Source of the DNA: Crotalaria pallida
Taxonomy: Eukaryota; Streptophyta; Magnoliopsida; Fabales; Fabaceae
DNA length: 64,000 bases
Assembly (NCBI GenBank): GCA_037953625.1
Contig: CM075651.1
Location: 160,465,501 to 160,529,500 of the forward strand
Direction: 5' to 3'
The translations under genes and the position numbers were made by a program. Of the stretch, positions 43,387-55,576 are shown in pieces. Below the pieces are notes generated by a model. The model had not been told where the DNA came from, did no database searches, and worked only from the letters and a program-made list of their open reading frames with translations. Within the stretch, counting starts at the first letter, position 1. Each line of letters begins with the position of its first letter.

Positions 43387-44437
43387 TATTCTTTAACAGT
43401 GGATATATGTAATTGACTTCTTTCTATGTCAATATACCAGTACAAAACAATAAATATCATAGTCGTAATTAGAATGCTAATTGAATCTTTGAGATTATGA
43501 AATGTTAATTTATTCACAGACACAGACAGACAGACTTCACACAATCACACACCGCAAATCAATTTGTTTTAATTTGTGTAAAAAGTTATGAATTTTTTTG
43601 TCGGATCAAATTGATATTTTAGTTTTTAAAGGCCATAACTTCATGGAATTGTGCGAGATGAGGTAAAACCAACTAGCTGAAATTATTAGCTACAACCACT
43701 TTGAAAGAGTATTTAGCTTTTACTGTGATCCGATCTGTTTAGAAAATTTTGGCCATTGAGCTATATTTTCTTCTTTTTATCAAAAGAGGGAATGATAATC
43801 ATTTCTTTTTTGTCTTTAATCCTCCACTTTTTCAATTTATTTTTCTAAAAAAAAAAACATCTTTCTTTTTTCTGTCACTTTCGGTGAGGAGGTTGAGTAC
43901 AACATGGGAGCTGAGCTTCGCTGGCTGATAAAATTCGAAATTTTCCTGATCATTTATTTAATTAGTGAAACACTCATCAATGCATAAATATCATATATTC
44001 AGAGTATGGGGGTAATGAACGTCCAAAAAAATTGATTAACTTCATATGTTAATTAGAAGTGAAATGTTTCAGTTAGGAATAGCAATTAAGGACCAAATCG
44101 CTATATTCTTTTCATGACCAAATATTTTTTAACATTAGTTACACAGACTACCCTTATCAATCAACACTTGTAACGAGGTTTGCACCAATGAGATTTTTTC
44201 TATAGCACCTCTTTTAACAGAGTGCATTTTTTTTCTATAGCCTTGCTTTCCACATTTGATTGATCCTCATTCCAAATCACCAATTAACGTTGGCACTGTG
44301 ATCAATCATTCAAGGAAACCACAAGCTCCAAGCTGAAGTTGTTGGCAAACGCGTGTTTGAGGACATCAGGATGCAAAAGCAAACATGTTCTATTATATTT
44401 CTTGAATCGTTAAAAAATAACTTTGGATAGTATTATA
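43387..44437. other. Intergenic sequence
   Basis: No gene or complete repeat recognised. Confidence 0.3.
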
Positions 44438-44706
44438 CTACCACCGTCCCTAATTATAAGGCCCTGAGATTTCACGTTCATTAAGAAAGTGAAATAATTT
44501 AGTTAATTGTATTGGAAATGTGAACTTTTGATGTGTATTTTCAAAATTATCCCTATTAATATTATTGGGAATCTAAAAAGTGTTAAATAAATAGGGGTGT
44601 TTGTGGGAAAAAAATAATTAATGCTCATTGAAAATTGGTAAAAGGCCTTATAAATAGGGACAAAATAAAAGTGTCAAGAGAGCCTTATAAGTAGGGACGA
44701 AGGGAG
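44438..44706. mobile_element. Stowaway-type MITE, family D (269 bp)
   Basis: Starts CTACCACCGTCCCTAATTAT after TA and ends ATAAGTAGGGACGAAGGGAG before TA. Confidence 0.82.
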
Positions 44707-44755
44707 TACTAAAAAAGACCAGCCGCAATATTAGTTAATTCTTCCTTTCCTTTGA

Positions 44756-44894
44756 TTCCCAATAACATTAATAGGGGTAATTTTGAAAATACATATCAAA
44801 AGTTCACATTTCCAATACAATTAACTAAATTATTCCACTTTCTTAATGGACGTGAAATCTCCCAAGAAGACCTTATAATTAGGGACGGAGATAG
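44756..44894. mobile_element. Half D-type MITE in inverted orientation
   Basis: TTCCCAATAACATTAATAGG to TTATAATTAGGGACGGAGAT, then TAG. It is the reverse complement of the first half of the neighbouring D copy, so 44438-44894 can form a long hairpin. Confidence 0.7.
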
Positions 44895-46260
44895 TACATA
44901 AAATCTTTGATGGTTAGAGCAATAAGCACTAAAATTAAAGCTAGCGTGAAATTAGTGTTCCTCATTTTTGTGCCACTATTATGACCGGTACATTTGGTTT
45001 ACAATGATTATTATCTATCCATAATCGAGTCTACAGAATATAGAATCTAGAGAAATAGGTTAGTACTAATCCAATGATAACTTTAATTTGATAGAATTAT
45101 ATGTAGTGAGTATATTACTATATTATTCTTCAGGTCTAAGGCGTTGATGTTCCAAGCACATGCATAACGGCAAAACATCAATAAAATAACAACTCGACAC
45201 ATGACCTTTATCTGTCTCCTAAATTGGATGCTTGAATTAGGAAATTACAGTATCATATTTGCTTTTGAGTTTTATCGAGTGAAGTACATGAGCTGTTTAT
45301 TGTAATGCCCCTATATTTTCTGTACCTTGTTTTGCTTATTAATTGGATTAGAATGAGATTTCAATCGAATGCTTCTATAACCTTTAGAAATAAAAAAGTG
45401 ATATACCTTTTTACTTATTCAAGTCCGCTATTGGGCATGGTCTCTTCACTTTTACATCATTAGAAAATCTTAGTGAAGTCGAGATCCTAATCCTATCAAC
45501 TTTACATCAACACTTTTTCCATCTTTCTTTTCAGTCCAAGTTTGGACTCATTGCTGGGTGAGTTATAGAGGTGGCGGCCCACAAGACACCAAAGGAAGGG
45601 AGGCCTAGTGTATTATTAGATCCTCCTTTTTTTTTTTCCCATTTTCCACATCTAGTGGTTATAATTTTTTCAAACAAAATTTAGAGTATTGGAATATAAA
45701 CCTCATTTTTTATCCAGAAATCTTATTTTAATGATAAAATTCCAAAATATCCTTAATTCTTTTTTTTCCCGATTCGGGGATGTCGGAAATATTTTCTGAT
45801 ATCCCGAATTAGAAAAATAATCATAATAGATCGATATTTTTTTTTAGAGGATCCTCTCGAAAAAATTTCCTGGATAATATATCTCGGAAAAACATCTTAA
45901 CTTTTTTTTTTAGAGTGAAAAAGTGATTTTGTATGCAGGTTCTTTATCTAGATAGTTTTGGTTGGGTCTTTTAGAGATGAGCTTGAGGGAGAAAGAGGGG
46001 TCCCACTAATTTGGTGACAAAGAGGGTTTGAAGGACATAGGGGAGGGGGAAGAAGAATAAGAAGAGGACGCAAAGGGGTAGGGGAGGGGGAAGAGAAAAA
46101 AAAAACACAAAGGAGAGAAGGGAGCTCCCAATGCCTAATGAGTAATGATAAATTTGAAAGCCACAAGTTCAATTATTTCAAAATAGCAAAGAGAGAGGTC
46201 AATTGAACTTCGTCAATTAAGCTAAAACTTTACAGCACCCTACACAAGTAAAAAATAATA
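44895..46260. other. Intergenic sequence
   Basis: AT-rich, with a G-rich patch (45960-46090, GGGGAGGGGGAAGA repeats, CT-rich on the minus strand). No gene recognised. Confidence 0.3.
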
Positions 46261-46543
46261 CTCACTCCGGCTCGAATTATAAGCAATTTTAACCATTTTT
46301 ACGCTTATTAAGGATGTTAGTTGATTGTATTTAATTTTCTCAAATTTATAAAAAATAGAGATATTTTAGGAAAGTAGTATTGAAAATGAAACAAAAATTA
46401 ATTAAGATTACAATTTTCTAGAGATGTTTTAGAAAAATGACATTGGGAATGGAACAAAATTTAATAAAGTTAGTTAATTTTGCTTATATTTTAAATCAAG
46501 AGAAATATGTTTTTTTGTTGCTTATAATTCGAACCGGAGGGAG
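46261..46543. mobile_element. Stowaway-type MITE, family A (283 bp)
   Basis: Starts CTCACTCCGGCTCGAATTAT after TA and ends AATTCGAACCGGAGGGAG before TA. Confidence 0.85.
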
Positions 46544-46566
46544 TAGTAATTAAGTTACTTCGTGTT

Positions 46567-46712
46567 GATTTACTCATGATCAATGTGGCTGAAATTAGTC
46601 ATGAGAAGTAGGTGACGATTTTTAAGTTGTGTAAATAAATCTACTCCTGATTAATATGACTGAAATTAGTCGTGAGAACCAGGTGACAATTTTCAGGTTA
46701 TGAATAAATCTT
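46567..46712. repeat. Tandem duplication, about 73-bp unit
   Basis: Two diverged units, each with ACTC-TGAT-AAT-TG, then GCTGAAATTAGTC or ACTGAAATTAGTC, then GAGAA-AGGTGAC. Moderate divergence, so an old duplication. Confidence 0.7.
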
Positions 46713-47499
46713 AAAGAGTGTTGGTTCCCAAATACCTTTTTGTTTTTCGATTGAACTCAATCAAAAAAATTTCCGATATCCCCGAGTTTGAAAAATACAT
46801 TTTTTTAACCGAAAATATATTTTCCAATAGGAAATGAGTAAAAAAAAAAAGCATTTTTCAATGGGGTTCAATCAGATAAGAATTCCAATAGAATTAAATA
46901 AAAAAATGAGATTTAGGATAAAAAATTAGGGTTCGGAACCAAATCTCAATCTTAAATATAAGGAGCAAAGTACCAACCCAACTTCCATATAAACGTGATT
47001 TATCACAAATTTATTTTCTTATAAAAGGGGCAAAGCCCACGAAACTAAGAAGAAACTAGCTATGCTAAACCAAGGAGCATCAGCAACCAGAGCTAAAGGA
47101 AAAAAGGCACTATAGCAACTAGCAAGTGATCCTGTCTAACAAAAAAAAATCAGCTCAGCCAATAGCTTCTCTTAAAACATGTCTTATAGATAGGTAGACA
47201 GCATAGGTGTTGAGCTTTGTTCTTAGCTAAGCATCTCTTACCATAAAACTTTTTAAGAAAAGAAATCTTATGTATACACAATACAATAGTAAGCTTGAAA
47301 AAATTTACAAGCATCTTGGCAACTGGTAGAACCAATCTGCTAATTGATTCGGGGCATTAACTGTGGACAAAATTGCAGTGACTCGCGCCTTGGATGTAAA
47401 GATTTCACTTAAAACATGTGACCAAGCTTCAATAGTCATTCACCTAAAAAAGTGCAAGGATCAGATATCGGCACAAAGTTAAGTATTATTAATCATACA

Positions 47500-47640
47500 T
47501 ACCTTGGCATTCAGGCTAAAGATCAAGGAAAATCCAGTTGAAGGATCATTGAAAATTATAGGCTAGATGCCACCAAAGCTCCAAAAGTTACTAGCTTTAT
47601 AAACGATTATCAGAAGAATATAACAAAACTTACCAAGGAA
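47500..47640 (-). other. Uncertain 3' end of HY2: splice at G|GTAAGT or read-through
   Basis: After GEFL the minus strand reads G|GTAAGTTTTG, a strong donor. If it is used, an acceptor CTTTAG at about 47528-47533 would join to CCTGA, ending the protein EFLA. The short exon would continue to another donor (CAAG|GTATGT), so a 3'-UTR intron would follow. If it is not used, the frame reads on as GKFCYILLIIVYKASNFW to a stop at 47563. Arabidopsis HY2 ends within a few residues of this point, which favours a short tail. Confidence 0.4.
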
Positions 47641-50600
47641 TTCTCCTTTTGCATCCCACGGGCGATTTTCAAAGGACTTCCCGATTGCACCTCCTTTCTT
47701 ATTTCCCTCGTCGCAGCAGTACTGTGGAAAATAATCACTGAACGTTTTGCTTCCTAATTCATCAACTCCATTGAAGAGAAAGCTTCTCAACATGTCCTAT
47801 TTGATAGATAAAACAATAACTAATTATCAATAAAACTAGATTGTCGATGAATGAAAACAACCCATAAATTTGTGCTACCTTTGCTAGTGTGTCCCCGATC
47901 AGCTTCTTCAAAACGCCTTGTCCCGGATCCTACTTTCCAAATGTTTCCGCGAACCAGGCCCACAAAAAAATAAAATTAGAAATGACTTTTAAATTCAAAT
48001 TAAAGTCCTTGTTAAATGGGCCGCTCACTGTTATACTGTTATCTAATTCAAAGCTTCATCTCAAATCTTTCTGTCAATTTTTTTCCCCTCAAACTCATGA
48101 TTGAAATGTAGAAACAGCTTTTACAAGTTCTAGATTCAGTAAGTTACCTAGATCTTCTAAAGACACTCAGTTTCTCATTGTACAAATTGATGCTAAATGA
48201 ATGAAGTTGCTCAGTGAATCCTAAACCAATTATAACTAAGACAAGCATAAGCAAATTAATCATGATGAACTGAAGGAAATAATTTGAAACAAATCTACGC
48301 TACCTTTTCTGCTCTCCATGTCAGATATCTATGTTGTGCTTGAATGTTGCGTAAAAGCTGAGATTCATCTGTCTCCTTAACCGCCTTGCCTACCAGATCC
48401 AACCATACCTGCAAGAATAGCAGTCATAAAGAAATTTTTTTTTTATAGGGTCAACTATTTGAAAGTTTACTACTACTAGTTGGGTTAATTACCTTGTAAT
48501 AATCCCTGAATGCAGCATACAGAAGATCATAATTTTGTGGACTTGAAGTAAACTTTGTCCAAATGACAATTGGTGAAAAGAATGTTATAGATTCACTTGT
48601 AAGCTTCCCTCCCCATGGAAAATGCTGCATGAAGTCTTTGATCAATCAACACAGTGAGTCCTTTTAGAAAGAACTACTATAATAATTACCACGAAAACAA
48701 AGCACCCATGACTGTGAGGACTTTCCAATAAACAAACACTGACATAATGGGAAAATTACAAAAAAAAAAAAACTTTTGAAAAAGTATTTCGAGTATAAGA
48801 ACGATGAAATACACATGTGGTTAATCAGGTCAATGAGTAGTCACTCATAAATCAATCTTAAAACATTGACAACAAGTCGAGGGATTAATTATTCCTATAC
48901 TTTAACAATAATTTTTGCATTGTAAGTTTTCCAAAATATATTTGCATTTACCTCTGCATATTTAAGGCCAAGAGGAATTAAGCTTTTAAAGTATTTTTCC
49001 TTGTAATCGCATTGGTTGATGATATCATGCAAGGGGTTAAGATCCCTGTCATCATTAATGCAATGGTGAGAGGTTAGTGTACTTTGTCCTTAATGTTCGA
49101 CGCTATAAATGGCACAGTAGGAAACCTTTATCACATTGTCCATGGCATCATGGAAGAAAAATAGAATTATAAGACATTTATGCTGTAAAAATACAGGAGA
49201 AGAAAGGTGAGCACTGAATGCTATCATATTATTCTTTGCGGATATAGTCCAAATTTAATTTGTAAGTTATTGTCTTTTTTGTTATGTTTTTTTGGCCCAC
49301 CCATGGTCAAATATGTAGAAGCATATGCATTGAAACGATGACTGAATGAGCTTAAATCGAGAGACAAACACTGTAACCTAACAAATTTCAGTACACATCA
49401 TGCACATTGATCAAGAGGGGTCGATACAGTTAACCTTTAAGCCCATAAATTCAAATTAAAATATATCAATTTCAGCTCTAAAACTTGATTGTAAAGCCAT
49501 ACAAAATAAGAAAATGAAATATGAAGGCCATCACGGATAATAAGGATGATCTCAGTACATATATCTTAATTTTAAAAGTCAAATAAACGCTTGTTAAGAT
49601 GATAGATGAAAAAAAAAATTATTGAACTTAGTTCTCGGGGTCCTATAATTACAAAACCGCATTTTCAAACGAAAATATTAAGCAATCCAAGTAAAGATAT
49701 GTGATCGTAATTCTACTGATTAGTAGCACTAAACTTCATCTTCATCACGGTTCAACAAGAATGGAATAAATTAAAGGGCTAGTCACTTACAGTAACACTG
49801 AGATCTTTTCAATCAAGAACATATCAGAAAAGAGACATGAACCTATTTCACAAAAGAATTTAAAGATTCTCTTAAAAAGATTGGCAAGTAAATTGACCCT
49901 TAGGCAAATATTTTATTTTCATTTACCAGGTTCAACCGAATACTGCATGACAAACAAGGTTTCTAGCAATATTAGCAGGCAGTAAAACATATGCATATAC
50001 CCCATCAAATGAAGACACAAAGTTTCATGTGCATAAATCCAAAAAGTATATACTTGCATAGATCATAACTTACTTATATTGATCCATGTAGGTAGCTCTG
50101 TGGTAAGAGCTAAAGAGATGCAGCGAGAGGTGAGGAGTTTGATTCCTGCCAACCTCTCCACCCCAATTTCCTTCCCCCTGTCTCCCACCTCCTCTTCATC
50201 AGGCCCTATTAGGGGGCCAACTAGGGGTTTCACTAAGAGGCCCCTCCACGGCTCCACCAATCCCACAAAGGTAGTTCTAGGGCTCTAGGCTTTTCAACAA
50301 CAACAACAACAGCGACAATCAAGCCTTATTCCCACTAGGTGGGGTTGGCTTGGGTCTAAGCTTTACCTCCAAAAAAAAAAAAAAAAAAAACTTGCTTATA
50401 TTGTGAAGTTAAAACTGAATGATTCACAATTTAACTACATAATATTAAGCAACCCAAGGTAAGTTTCATAAGTTACTGATAAAATTTTCATGGATGGGAA
50501 AGTGTAGCGTTGCCATAAATTTAACAATTGCAAAGATAATCCATATTGTTAGACTTTTTACCAACTAAAAGTGAAGAATGAAGAACAACATTTATAGAAG

Positions 50601-52955
50601 GAAATGGCAATAGCTATGAAGAAGATGCTTACTTACAACACAACAATGTTTGTTCTAGCAGTGGAGAAGAAGTTAGCACAAAATATGGGGAGATCATATT
50701 CTACTTTTGGAAAGACGGTAAAATCCAAAACCTGCATAAGAGGTTCAAGACAATCAAAAGAAGCAATAAGCATCTTACAAAATCAACCTTCAAGATTATT
50801 TGAAACGAAGGAAGATTGCAAAATACTACAGTAGTGACATCTATATTTTTTATCCTTGAAATTGGACTGCAAAACTGGATCAAATTCGCATCAAGATGGA
50901 AAAGTTTACAACAAAAGGCTGAAGTCCTATGCCTTGTACTCAAATGAGGAGGATCAAGATTCAAGAGATATGATAACATGGAAACAAAGTGAAAATGAGG
51001 AAGTGTTTTTTATAATTATGAGTGCAAAAAATATCAGATAAAAATGAAACAAAAAATAAAAACCTAATACCCTGATAATTTTCCTAATTGAGTACTAACT
51101 ACTTCAAAAGAGTAGCCACATGATTAAGGATGGACGGAGTTTTATCGGAAAATTAACTAAGCTAGAAATGCCAGAGTAGGAAATGATAATATGCATTTTG
51201 ACTTTGAAGTTTATAGAGCTAGACATGTTATTTGATGTAGTTATTTATAGAAAATAGTTCTTTCATTGATATATTGTTGATTACTACAATGAACCAGGGA
51301 TTGTGCCAGTGCTACAACTCCTGAGAACCATCGATGTCATGTGAAAACAGATATATAAGCCTGTTTACTGGAACTGTTAAAATGCATTGCTTTAGATGAA
51401 GGACCCTTCACTGATAAAAGATAAAGAATATTAAGATTGCCATAAAAACATGTAATTATGTAACAGATAATGTTAAATTGGAATTCACTCCAGGTACAAA
51501 AAATTGCCAGCAAAGGCAGTTGTTAGAAAGTATGGAGAACACTCATATATCAAATTGATATGATGGTTGATAGAGGTTTTTAAAAGACACCTGCATTGTT
51601 TCTGACTCGATGATCAAACTTCGCAGAAGCCTAATCTTTTCAGCTTGGAATGATAGCATACTAAGCTGTCCTTTCCCATCCTTAGAATTCATGGAATTAA
51701 ACTTTTCCTAATGTGGCAACATAAGAAAAATGTAAAGTGAAGATCTATACACACAAATAATGTGTAGAACAAATTAAGCAAAATAAAGCATAGCAAAAGG
51801 GGATGAAAAGGGTCAAAAAATCATGACTAAGAATCTGAAAACTAATTAGAAAAAGGCAGATCATTCCAAAAAAAAATCATGTGCTTCCCCCTTGGAAGTG
51901 GGTATGTAGAGTCTCTAGAGATTTCTGCAATTGGAGCTCGCATCTTTATTTACATTGCCTCGAAAAAAAAACATTTTTTTTTTTAAATACAAACACAACC
52001 ACCAAGCTTTATACCTATTATTTGGGATTGTCTATATGGATCAAATGATGCTATAATGCTCTATCAAAAATCAAGTCATTTGACAAACCAGTGATATCTA
52101 AATACCTTTTCAATAGTTTCGCTTCGCTTATAGTTCTTCTTGTTCTCTCGGCCTAATTGGACTATCATTCTCTGATCTACTCTCCTTATCTATGCACACA
52201 TGGCCATGGGTGCATCCCAACTTTCTCTAATCCTACCTTGTCTAGTGCATTCTCTCATGTACACTTATCCAACACAACATATCTCATATCGGCTACATCG
52301 ATTTAATCACTTAGTGTCATTTTACAATCCGACTCGTTCAGAAAAAAGAAGAAAGATAAGCATTTTTTTAATAAGAATGAATCATAAAAACAGTCCAAAC
52401 AGTCCCCAATAGGTAGTAGCTCAATTGGTAGATCTGCGAGACATAAAGTGCGAACACTTGAATTTGATTCTAAGAGCTGTACAATTTACCCTTCTCCCTC
52501 CCCCCAAGTCAAAAACTTTGCCTATCAATTAAAAAAAAAGGAGCTCAAGATAAACAAACAAGTGATTTCAAAAACTGAATTCTAAAATAGTAAAACATAG
52601 AATGGAATGAATGAACCCTAATAATAATTATAACCAAAAATGAGAAAAAGCATTGAAAGAAGAAGCTAATTAAGCATGCACATATATGATATACCTGTAA
52701 AGGCGAAGGGAACAAGTGCGTGTGGAGTGATGTTTCATCCAAAGCAAAATCCACAAATTTGTGATAAGACACTGAAACTGAATTGCAGCAGCTTACAATA
52801 ATGTTGAAGCCTCCTTCTCTTTGGTTCCTCCTCCTCCTCCTCCAATCACGAGTTGAAACAATTGCAGTGGTCCTGGTGCTACCTAGTATTCTTGTTAATG
52901 GAGCAACTGAAGTATGTTGCAGACATAAGCTTGACGAGGTACCTCCAAACTCCAT
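47634..52955 (-). CDS. HY2: Phytochromobilin:ferredoxin oxidoreductase (HY2), plastidial (8 coding exons, about 340 aa)
   Basis: Reduces biliverdin IX-alpha to phytochromobilin, the phytochrome chromophore, in plastids with ferredoxin as electron donor. Exons on the minus strand: 52955-52695, 51707-51591, 50731-50637, 49045-48952, 48624-48493, 48408-48304, 47929-47879, 47796-47634. Frame and GT-AG borders hold throughout. Residues 1-60 are a basic, Ser/Thr-rich transit peptide (MEFGGTSSS, WRRRRRNQREGG). The ferredoxin-dependent bilin reductase fold follows: EKIRLLRSLIIESETMQVLD, PIFCANFF, NIVVLDLNPLHDI, HFPWGGKLTSESITFFSPIV, QHRYLTWRAEKDPGQGVLKK and FLFNGVDELGSKTFSDYFPQ, then SFENRPWDAKGEFL. 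Conserved Asp residues in VLDF and GVDELG are kept. The extreme C-terminus is uncertain (see the 3'-end entry). Two introns carry SINEs. The gene looks intact. Confidence 0.93.
50082..50389 (+). mobile_element. SINE (about 308 bp) in HY2 intron 3, antisense to the gene
   Basis: Head GTAGGTAGCTCTGTGGTAAG (A box), B-box-like GAGTTTGATTCCTGCC, a C-rich middle, then a CAACAACAACAAC stretch and CCTTATTCCCACTAGGTGGG before a long poly(A). Near-exact 14-bp target duplication ACTTRCTTATATTG (50068-50081, 50390-50403). The CCCACTAGGTGGGG tail module is common in plant retroposons. Confidence 0.85.
52411..52538 (+). mobile_element. SINE-like element in HY2 intron 1, antisense to the gene
   Basis: A-box TAGCTCAATTGGTAGATCTG, B-box-like GAATTTGATTCTAAG, a C-rich part CTTCTCCCTCCCCCCAAGTC, and a poly(A) run at about 52529-52537. 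Its layout resembles the first half of the SINE at 50082. Target duplication not clear. Confidence 0.6.
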
Positions 52956-53124
52956 GGAACAGGTGATTAAGACAAACGCACGCTTCTTTGGTTGTGAGAT
53001 TGTTTTGTGAAGCTTCTAAAAGTGGTCAAAGTTTAACACGTGAGTGAGTGAGTGAGTTAAACAAGTTACAACCGCTTCTCTTTGCTGTCTTATTTTACCG
53101 TTACGTGTCTCTCTGTCGGGAAAT

Positions 53125-54480
53125 GACTAAACTGTCTCTTTAGTCCCTCACTTTGTAAGGAGTTTTCATTTTAGTCCTCTACTTTTCAATAATTCTTTTT
53201 TAGTCCCTTTGAAAAAAGTTACTCACGTTAGTCTCTGGCAACGTTTTCCGTTGATGGACGTTAACGTCACCGTTAACTTACAATACCGTATTTCATTTTA
53301 GTCCCTAATTTAAAATTTTTAATTCACTTTAATCCTTCATTATATCATGTTTCATTTTAGTCCCTAACTTAAAAATTTTAATTCACTTTAATCCCTAACT
53401 ATAATAACAATGATGTTTTTTTTCGCTTTTCTCTTGTAGTGTGACTACCATAAAAGTATTGACTGTAAACTAACTTTATAGTTTATATAAGTATTGACTC
53501 CAAGCTTTACATCTGAAGTTATCAATAGTTTTGATTCAAAAATATTTTATTGAGTTTTGTATTTAAGAGTCATTACCAAAATGTTGTAAACTCCCCCAAT
53601 TTGTTTAGCTTGATATTCAAACGTCATACCTCAAAAGTTCCTTTACATGTCTAGGCAAAGGAGTAGCTCTTGATAGCAAAATACGAACTCGTTCACCTAG
53701 AGCTTGTTTTGTCTATCAATACAAACAATGTTTTAGTTTTTTTTTTTTGTTACAACAATGTTTTAGTTTTGAAATCAAACTATGTGCAAATTTCATAAGT
53801 GTAAAGTGAATATGAAATACATTGTTAAACACAAGCCTATCAAATAGAGACGTTGCTTTGTATTATGGAAGACCCTTCATATATCTTAACTTGTTGTCCG
53901 TAGGATTCCGGTTAGTTCACACATGGATAGATAACAAAAACACTAAAGAGCTTATAAAAAAAAAACTAAAACATTAAAGAGTTTAGAGTAAAAACATACT
54001 AGTTATATGGATAATGAAATAATGTACTTTGAAGTGTTCATCCGAAAGAAACTTTCCTATTGATGCTTTCAGGTGCAAAGTTTGGAGTCAGTGCTTATAT
54101 AAACTATAAAGTTAGTTTACAGAATAACAAGAAGAACGGACAATATTTTTAAGGTAGTCACACTACAAGAGAAAAGAGAAAGAAACATCATTGTTATTAT
54201 AGTGAGAGACTAAAGTGAATTAAAATTTTTAAGTTAGGGACTAAAATGAAACACAATATAGTGAGGGACTAAAGTGAATTAAAAAATTTAAGTTAAGGAC
54301 TAAAATGAAATACGATATTGAAAGTTAACGGCGACGTTAACGTCCATCAACGGAAAACGTTGCCAGAGACTAACGTGAGTAACTTTTTTCAAAGTGAGGG
54401 ACTAAAAAGGAATTATTGAAAAGTCAGGGACTAAAATGAAAGCTCCTTACAAAGTGAGGGACTAAAGTGACAGTTTAATC
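53125..54480. mobile_element. MULE-like long-TIR foldback element (1356 bp) with 10-bp TSD, upstream of HY2
   Basis: The left arm (GACTAAACTGTCTCTTTAGT, then repeated TTTTAGTCCCT phrases and GTTGATGGACGTTAACGTCA) recurs inverted in the right arm (GTTAACGTCCATCAACGGAA, AGGGACTAAAATGAAA, ending CAGTTTAATC). The arms extend about 390-420 bp each. Flanking duplication GTCGGGAAAT is exact (53115-53124, 54481-54490). No transposase frame is seen. Long arms plus 9-10-bp duplications fit a non-autonomous Mutator-like element. It lies 170 bp upstream of the HY2 start codon. Confidence 0.85.
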
Positions 54481-54490
54481 GTCGGGAAAT

Positions 54491-55040
54491 ATTACATGTA
54501 AAACTTTTCCAACTATGTAATAGTCACTTTGGATTTTTGAAACATAAACTAATCATCAATTTATTTTCAAAAGATTCTTATTAATTTAATCCTCCAAAAA
54601 TCAAAATGACATTACATTATAAACTATAAAGTGTAAATTTTGGTTTCCAAAAAATACATATAAGTATCAAATAAGTTCCTAAAAGGATCATTGTCGTGCC
54701 ATATTAATTTTTAAAAACTAAATTGATATAAAAAATCTTTTGAGAATCAAATTGATAACCAATATAACTTTCGGGGAACAAAAATAACTATTAACTTTAA
54801 AATTTTTTATCCTGAGTAAAATTTAAAGGTCTTTTCAATCGTTGCAATTATAAAAAAAGTGTTTATTCTTTAATTGTTCGTAAATGAAGATTAAGTGTAA
54901 TAGATTTATGAAATATACACAGAGGAGAAAAGTGAAGATGGAAAATGAAGATAAAAGTAAAAATTACGATAAATGAAAAGAGCTAGGTGTTTAAAGTAAA
55001 GGTAAAAGGAGAAGAAAAGATAAATCAGAGACTAAATTGC
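54491..55040. other. AT-rich spacer with transposon-arm-like phrases
   Basis: 54560-54800 has phrases such as AATTGATAACCAATATAACT and AAACTAAATTGATATAAAAA, like worn MULE arms. No defined element and no gene. Confidence 0.3.
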
Positions 55041-55044
55041 TCAT

Positions 55045-55335
55045 TAGTCTCTTAACTTATTTTTTACTATTAAATTGGTCTTTTTTTTATATTAAATTAG
55101 TCCCTCACATTTATTTTTATTTGCATCATTTGTTTCAAACTTACGGTTTATTTTACATGAATTAATATGATACTCGTACGTGTATTTCTTTTTTATGTGG
55201 ACCAATATGATACGGATACGTAGCATGAACAGTAACATTAGGACAAATATGCAAATGAAAAGACAAAAGAGAAACTAATATGATATTAAAAAACTGTAAG
55301 ACCAATTTGATAGCGAAAAATAAGATAAAAAACTA
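55045..55335. repeat. Imperfect foldback element (about 290 bp)
   Basis: TAGTCTCTTAACTTATTTTT with AAATTGGTCTT at the left is repeated inverted at the right (AAGACCAATTTGATAG, then AAATAAGATAAAAAACTAAA). MULE-like composition; no clear target duplication. Confidence 0.5.
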
Positions 55336-55357
55336 AATAAATAGATTAGCATAAATT

Positions 55358-55528
55358 TTTTTTGTTTGCACCCTGGTATCCGGCCTACTGGTGGGGCGAC
55401 TAATCCAGTTCGAGGGGGTCACGAGGTTAAGGTTTTACTCTTCTCCCGACGTTGTTGCGGAGATCGAACCGTGGTTCGGCCTACCAAGTGCAGCTCCTGA
55501 CACCACTACACAACAGCTCGTTGATAAA
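55358..55528 (-). mobile_element. SINE (minus strand) with 15-bp TSD
   Basis: Reverse of the family at 24728-24897: minus-strand head CAACGAGCTGTTGTGTAGTG, B box CACGGTTCGATCTCC, 3' end GATACCAGGGTGCAAAC, then poly(A). Exact duplication AGATTAGCATAAATT at 55343-55357 and 55529-55543. It starts just past the foldback at 55045-55335. Confidence 0.9.
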
Positions 55529-55576
55529 AGATTAGCATAAATTAGAAAAGGATATTTTGTACATGTAATATTAGTG

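Noticed and set aside
50063..50288. ORFs of 67-69 codons on both strands in HY2 intron 3
   Set aside because: They fall entirely in the SINE at 50082-50389.
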